This document shows, piece by piece, positions 23,694 through 27,224 of a DNA stretch of 27,224 nucleotides. The position numbers were made by a program, and so were the translations under genes. Positions within the stretch are counted from its first letter, which is position 1, and every line of letters begins with the position of its first letter. Source of the stretch: Promethearchaeota archaeon. Lineage in GTDB: Archaea > Asgardarchaeota > Lokiarchaeia > Sigynarchaeales > SOKP01. Where the stretch lies: the NCBI GenBank assembly GCA_014730295.1, contig WJIN01000160.1, positions 1 through 27,224 of the forward strand. Reading direction: 5' to 3'. A model generated the notes under the pieces. That model saw nothing but the letters and a program-made list of their open reading frames with translations, did no database searches and was not told the origin of the DNA.

Positions 23694-24344
23694 TTAAAAA
23701 GTTTCAAGAACCCATTGTTCGAATTTATTCTTTCGTAATTCCTCAGCATATAGTGCTTTAATATTGGGTTCCTGGGGTAGTAATCCTTCTTTTTTCAAGA
23801 GTTCATAGAGTTCTTCTATTGCTTTATCGATTAGAATTTGATATAGTGATTTGCTATCTTTATTTATTTTGGAAAATTTATCACCGATTTGGTTTTTAGT
23901 CGTTTTGATAATCTCAATCCAATTTTCCGCAAATGTATCAACATATTTTTCAAGGTCATCGACCATTTCCTTCTCGAGCACCGGAAAGGTCACTTCATAT
24001 TTATCTCCTGTTTTTTTCACTAGTTTATACCATTCCAAATTAAGGATATGATTTTCTATTACCTCCTCACTCCAATGATACTTTACTTTCGGTACATATT
24101 CATCCTGACTGATGATAATGGGTTTCGGGGAAAATCGGATATAATTAATGATTTCTGCAAAAGTTTTGGGCCCTTCTCGAGCAAGAATAATTAAAATTTG
24201 CCGTCGAACCTTATTTTCTAAGGGCCATGGTACCTCCCGCTCGTCCCAAGGTTTCCCTCTATCAAAATCAAACCACGGTTGGATAAGTGAAATATGCTCC
24301 TTCCCAACAAATCGATATTTATTATATTTTGATTCTTCTTTCAT
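23694..24344 (-). CDS. Winged-helix regulator, last gene of the Fe-S/peroxiredoxin operon
   Basis: A 216-residue protein with an ArsR-like winged-helix near the N-terminus (about residues 37-110): PLENKVRRQILIILAREGPK, then TFAEIINYIRFSP, a histidine-containing loop (KVKYHWSEEVIENHILNLEW) and a wing ending in YEVTFPV. The C-terminal half is helical (EKYVDTFAENWIEIIKTTKN, ELYELLKKEGLL) and probably mediates dimerisation or ligand binding. There is no cysteine in the chosen protein. The start is ATG 24344, two bases after the stop of the peroxiredoxin gene. GGAGG within the end of that gene serves as its Shine-Dalgarno, so translation is coupled. An in-frame ATG at 24383 would overlap the upstream gene and is less likely. 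It probably regulates its own operon (inference). Confidence 0.85.
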   Translation of the reverse strand: MKEESKYNKYRFVGKEHISLIQPWFDFDRGKPWDEREVPWPLENKVRRQILIILAREGPKTFAEIINYIRFSPKPIIISQDEYVPKVKYHWSEEVIENHILNLEWYKLVKKTGDKYEVTFPVLEKEMVDDLEKYVDTFAENWIEIIKTTKNQIGDKFSKINKDSKSLYQILIDKAIEELYELLKKEGLLPQEPNIKALYAEELRKNKFEQWVLETF

Positions 24345-24346
24345 AA

Positions 24347-24865
24347 TTATAATACCTCCAAAATGGCCTCCACATCGAGCCACCCTTTACATGCATGGAT
24401 AATTTCTCCATTCTCATCGATCACAAATTGACCCGGACCTTGCTGCTCCCAGCCCTCATAATCACCATGCTCGATGTTTTGTTCTTTACATTCTTTTAAT
24501 TTCCCTCGTAATTGTTTCACAGAATCAGGTGTCATCATCCCCAATCCATACTCTTTATATAATTCGTCTTTGGTACTTGGGATAACTGGAAAATCTATTT
24601 CCTTTTCTTGGATATATATATCTGCAACCTTTTTCCCGGATTGGGTGATGTAGAAGATTTTCCCTCCTTTTTCCCTGATTTTATCCTCATTTTCTAATAA
24701 CGTATTCAAATCTAAATGACAAACAGGACATCCAAAATACCGGGAAAAAATTAATACGATTTTTTGATCCCCAATTTGTTCCTTTAGATCGATTACTCCC
24801 TTGTTATAGGACTCCAGTGCAAATAGGGGTGCCTTATGTCCAATTTTAATTTCCTTTTCACTCAT
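24347..24865 (-). CDS. Peroxiredoxin-like (AhpC/TSA-type thioredoxin-fold) protein
   Basis: A 172-residue thioredoxin-fold protein of the AhpC/TSA-like group. The active-site region is FSRYFGCPVCHLDL with Cys46 and Cys49, a CxxC placed as in the PRXL2/AhpC-TSA_2-like branch rather than the TxxC of classical peroxiredoxins. Family strands are seen in IVLIFSRYF, GKIFYITQSG and IDFPVIPSTKDELYKEYGLG, and near the C-terminus in GQFVIDENGEIIHACKGW. Other cysteines at about 127 and 159 may act in resolving. The likely role is thiol-dependent reduction of peroxides or of protein disulfides in the cytoplasm. It lies 52 bases after the SufB-like gene, and the winged-helix regulator follows 2 bases later, so all three form one operon. 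No membrane segment or export signal is seen. Confidence 0.88.
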   Translation of the reverse strand: MSEKEIKIGHKAPLFALESYNKGVIDLKEQIGDQKIVLIFSRYFGCPVCHLDLNTLLENEDKIREKGGKIFYITQSGKKVADIYIQEKEIDFPVIPSTKDELYKEYGLGMMTPDSVKQLRGKLKECKEQNIEHGDYEGWEQQGPGQFVIDENGEIIHACKGWLDVEAILEVL

Positions 24866-24917
24866 AATTTCTCACTTATAGATTAAAATTTATGTATAAT
24901 TTTGGTTTTTAATAAGA

Positions 24918-25880
24918 TTATTTTTCTTTTAACATCGCTTCGATTAATATATCGGTAGCCTCCTCCTCAGAGAGTCCCTTAGCTTGGAGTTCATCAAGCC
25001 ACTTCTGCGGAAACCGTCCAAGAGATGCTTCGTGAGAAATGGTCGATGTGGGATCAATCGCTCTTATAAAGGGGCGTGCTCTACACGTAGAACCTTTTCC
25101 CAAAACAATTTCTTGACAATCAACATGTCCATTACATCGAGGGGCATTTCCTTCGGTGATACCATACATGAGTACTTCACCTCCATCCTTGGCAGCCGCT
25201 TTCATTTTTATTACACTTCGAGCATTTCTTCCTTCTAAAAATACTGAATCCCGTATCCGTATGGAATCGCCCTTACATTTTCCAAAAGCTTTCACATTCG
25301 AACGAATAACACTATCCTTCATCGCGTAAATATCAAGTAAGATTTTCACACGACCGGGGGTTCCTTGCGTAAGATTAAAGTTATTTTCATAAATACTGTT
25401 TTCTCCGATGTACATATAACTCACAGGAGCTACTAATGCCCCACTATTTTCACCATGGTAATGTGTTTCGTTATACGTAAATTTACAATTATTTCCTACG
25501 TAGATATGTCCAAACATTTTATGTACTAATCCATCTGCATTGGGAAAACTGCAATGTGCTTGGATGGTGACTTCTGAATTATCTTCTGCAATTATTCTAG
25601 GGAAAATACGTTGTATTCCCGTTTGCTGCTTTACCCCGAAACAAAGATGAACGGGCTCCTCTATTACAGTACCTTCTTTGATCACTACATCCGCAATAAT
25701 CCCTTCATCAATTTCTCTTCCTTTTAAGATAACTCCTTCGGTTTCTTCAACCCCCCGGATTTTATTAAAATCAAGTAAAAATTTCGCTCCTTTTCCGTGT
25801 CCTGGTAAAAAATTATCAATGTCAATATTGTATCCCTCTAGGCTTTGAAGAATCTCGTCTGGATATTCAGCATTACTCAT
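24918..25880 (-). CDS. SufB/SufD-family Fe-S cluster assembly scaffold (short archaeal form)
   Basis: A 320-residue protein of the SufBD family, which builds Fe-S clusters as a complex with the SufC ATPase. The core is a right-handed beta-helix seen as many short strands with Gly/Asn turns (about 60-270). The C-terminus has GHVDCQEIVLGKGSTC (with Cys255 and Cys266), and HEASLGRFPQKWLDELQAKG then SEEEATDILIEAML, matching the SufB/D end. Glu284 in HEAS lies where a conserved Glu/His region is expected. The protein lacks the long N-terminal part of bacterial SufB (about 480 residues), like the short SufB of methanogens (SmsB-type). An AGGAGG lies 8 bases before the ATG. No sufC is adjacent in the window, which is unusual since sufB and sufC normally sit together. 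It starts the operon with the peroxiredoxin-like and regulator genes. Confidence 0.9.
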   Translation of the reverse strand: MSNAEYPDEILQSLEGYNIDIDNFLPGHGKGAKFLLDFNKIRGVEETEGVILKGREIDEGIIADVVIKEGTVIEEPVHLCFGVKQQTGIQRIFPRIIAEDNSEVTIQAHCSFPNADGLVHKMFGHIYVGNNCKFTYNETHYHGENSGALVAPVSYMYIGENSIYENNFNLTQGTPGRVKILLDIYAMKDSVIRSNVKAFGKCKGDSIRIRDSVFLEGRNARSVIKMKAAAKDGGEVLMYGITEGNAPRCNGHVDCQEIVLGKGSTCRARPFIRAIDPTSTISHEASLGRFPQKWLDELQAKGLSEEEATDILIEAMLKEK

Positions 25881-26421
25881 TTTGATTGTTCCTCCTGAAA
25901 TATTTTATCTATGTAGTCAATAAAAGCGTTCTTTTATAGTCAATATAATCTTCGTCTTATTTTTATTGTGTTATTAAGGTATGGGCTATATTGTATTTAA
26001 CATTATTTTTTATAGAAAATAATAACCTAGAAATATGAATTTTTTTTTAATTTTCTAATTAACTTCTTTTTTATTAGTAATTTTATAAAGAAAATTTCAA
26101 ACTAAAGATCTTCTTTAGATATTTTTGATTTTTTCTCTATGATTTGTCTGGGGGAGGTTACATCGTTCTGAAAATGGGCAAAATAAAATATGGATCGGTC
26201 CACTTTCTTTTACACTCAATTTCAATACTCATGCATATCATCTCGACTGAAAGTATTTAAAAGAAAAGTGGATGCAGGGTTTTAAATCGCCGATGAGTGC
26301 GAAAATTTTTTGAATCAAAAGAAAAAATAAAGAATTCTAAACTCAAATCTTTTTTCTTTTATAAAGGTCTGATCTGAAAAGTAGACTAACCATATTTTAC
26401 CAATAAAAATGAGGAATGAAA
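25881..26421. other. 541-base divergent upstream region
   Basis: Very AT-rich region between the leftward SufB-like gene and the rightward membrane-protein gene, with no supported gene. It contains an imperfect inverted repeat (26200-26271) and a TATA-like word at 26358-26366 (TTTATAAAG) that could serve the rightward gene. The left end has AGGAGG for the SufB-like gene. Confidence 0.45.
26200..26271. repeat. Long imperfect inverted repeat
   Basis: CCACTTTCTTTTA (26200-26212) pairs with TAAAAGAAAAGTGG (26258-26271), 13 base pairs with one bulged base, enclosing 45 bases. It lies within the divergent upstream region and could be an RNA hairpin, a pair of operator half-sites, or a remnant of a small element. 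Confidence 0.4.
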
Positions 26422-26811
26422 ATGACGAATGAGATAGATAAATTTCTAGACCAACTCATAGCTCCATATACATCGAAGGAATTGAATCAGGTTAAGGAAC
26501 AACATCAAGTAGAAAATCCGGGAAAAACTATGCGGTTCTTCATCTCAGAGGATTACTGGCATCTCTTATGGAAAATAGAGGCATTTGTCCTTATATTAAT
26601 AAATGGGATAATTATAATTTTATTTACCTCTAAATTCTCTTTTATGAACTTAAATTTTAAGGATGTGATAATCCCTATTCTAATTTTTAATTTTATGGCT
26701 TTATCCATCGCAATTTTTTTCTTTCTTTTACTTCTAATACACCGTGGAAGAGTGCTTGAAGTGAATTATTTGCCTAATATCAAAGAAAAATCACCAGAAG
26801 GAAGACCATGA
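26422..26811 (+). CDS. Small two-helix membrane protein
   Basis: A 129-residue protein with a soluble N-terminal 50 residues (charged, including EIDKFLDQLIAPYTSKELNQ) and two hydrophobic segments. The first is IEAFVLILINGIIIILF (about 53-70), the second IIPILIFNFMALSIAIFFFL (about 83-108). A short basic and polar tail follows (HRGRVLEVNYLPNIKEKS). Both ends are therefore predicted on the same side, probably cytoplasmic given the arginine/lysine-rich flanks. No family is recognised. The start is ATG 26422, with GAGG 7 bases upstream; an ATG two codons earlier (26416) has the GAGG too close. It stands alone with its own promoter region. Confidence 0.75.
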   Translation: MTNEIDKFLDQLIAPYTSKELNQVKEQHQVENPGKTMRFFISEDYWHLLWKIEAFVLILINGIIIILFTSKFSFMNLNFKDVIIPILIFNFMALSIAIFFFLLLLIHRGRVLEVNYLPNIKEKSPEGRP

Positions 26812-27224
26812 ACTCCAACTAAGAAAAGCAGAAAACTCTGTTTTAATTATTATTTTCTTTTTTTTATGATTTTTTATAGCATTAAGAACACTTGATTTTT
26901 TCTTTTCTGCATTCTGTTAAGAGGGAATAGATGAAAAATTTCTTTAATAATAGTGCGTCCAAATGTGAGAATTTAATTAGATAGTTCTTTATTAATTTTT
27001 CCTATTAATTCCAAATAATAATTTTTTACTCGGTTGATCAACTTTTCCAATTTATCTAAATTTTTTTTTAATTTTCTTATTTGAGATAATTTTTATTTTC
27101 CCTTCTTAGATTAAATATTTTATCACCTTTAATTGTTCTTCCGACATATTTCGGAATGAAGATTTTTTTCTATTATACTAATTGGAGTGGTGCCTTATGC
27201 CTTATTTGAGGTGATAATTCCAGA
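26812..27224. other. 413-base end region without a supported gene
   Basis: Extremely AT-rich. A short AAAAC/GTTTT hairpin at about 26835-26847 followed by T-rich sequence may end the membrane-protein transcript. At the very end a GTG (27187 or 27190) opens a frame running off the window (VPYALFEVIIP). A partial gene could begin there, but twelve codons are too few to support it. Confidence 0.35.

Noticed and set aside
27187..27224. Possible gene start (GTG, then PYALFEVIIP) at the right edge, with GGAG just before.
   Set aside because: Twelve codons and an overlapping ribosome site; cannot be judged without the sequence beyond the window.

Overview
The window is AT-rich (roughly two thirds A+T), densely coding, and looks archaeal. 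It has archaeal-type TATA-like boxes, frequent TTG/GTG starts, an NDP-forming acyl-CoA synthetase alpha subunit, Lrp-like and ArsR-like regulators, a MoxR/VWA pair and a stand-alone GatC. A small GTPase with Arf/Rag-type motifs, and a response regulator whose C-terminal half resembles a longin domain, point to an Asgard archaeon (Promethearchaeota, Lokiarchaeia-like). That placement is inferred from gene content and was not tested by phylogeny.

Layout. 1-2068: a TPR protein and a GNAT acetyltransferase on the minus strand, divergent from a complete trimeric-type dUTPase. 2175-5839: acyl-CoA synthetase alpha subunit, then a three-PAS sensor histidine kinase. 5966-8140: two adjacent paralogues (about 335 residues each) of a family I do not recognise. 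8149-9771: GatC, a small four-cysteine zinc-ribbon-like protein and a HAD hydrolase. 9916-13388: a two-gene operon of a MoxR-type AAA+ ATPase with a four-cysteine insert and a protein joining an HExxH metallopeptidase-like domain to a VWA/MIDAS domain. 13389-14639: two long non-coding stretches around one small hypothetical gene.

14640-19951: signalling block. A very large CheB-CheR-coiled coil-PAS-histidine kinase fusion faces, on the other strand, a receiver domain fused to a longin-like domain. Upstream of that lies a Rag/Gtr-like small GTPase. Longin and roadblock folds are the classic partners and regulators of Rag/Arf-type GTPases in eukaryotes, so this neighbourhood may wire two-component phosphorelay to a small GTPase. 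This is the most interesting hypothesis in the window.

20097-23504: two copies of an ArsR-like plus Lrp/AsnC-like regulator pair with conserved cysteines in the Lrp-like members. Between them lies a PD-(D/E)XK-nuclease-like gene broken by an in-frame TGA. 23694-25880: a minus-strand operon of a SufB/SufD-type Fe-S scaffold, a CxxC peroxiredoxin-like protein and a winged-helix regulator, suggesting a redox/Fe-S theme together with the preceding regulators. 26422-26811: a small two-helix membrane protein. I saw no tRNA, rRNA, CRISPR array, insertion sequence or replication origin.
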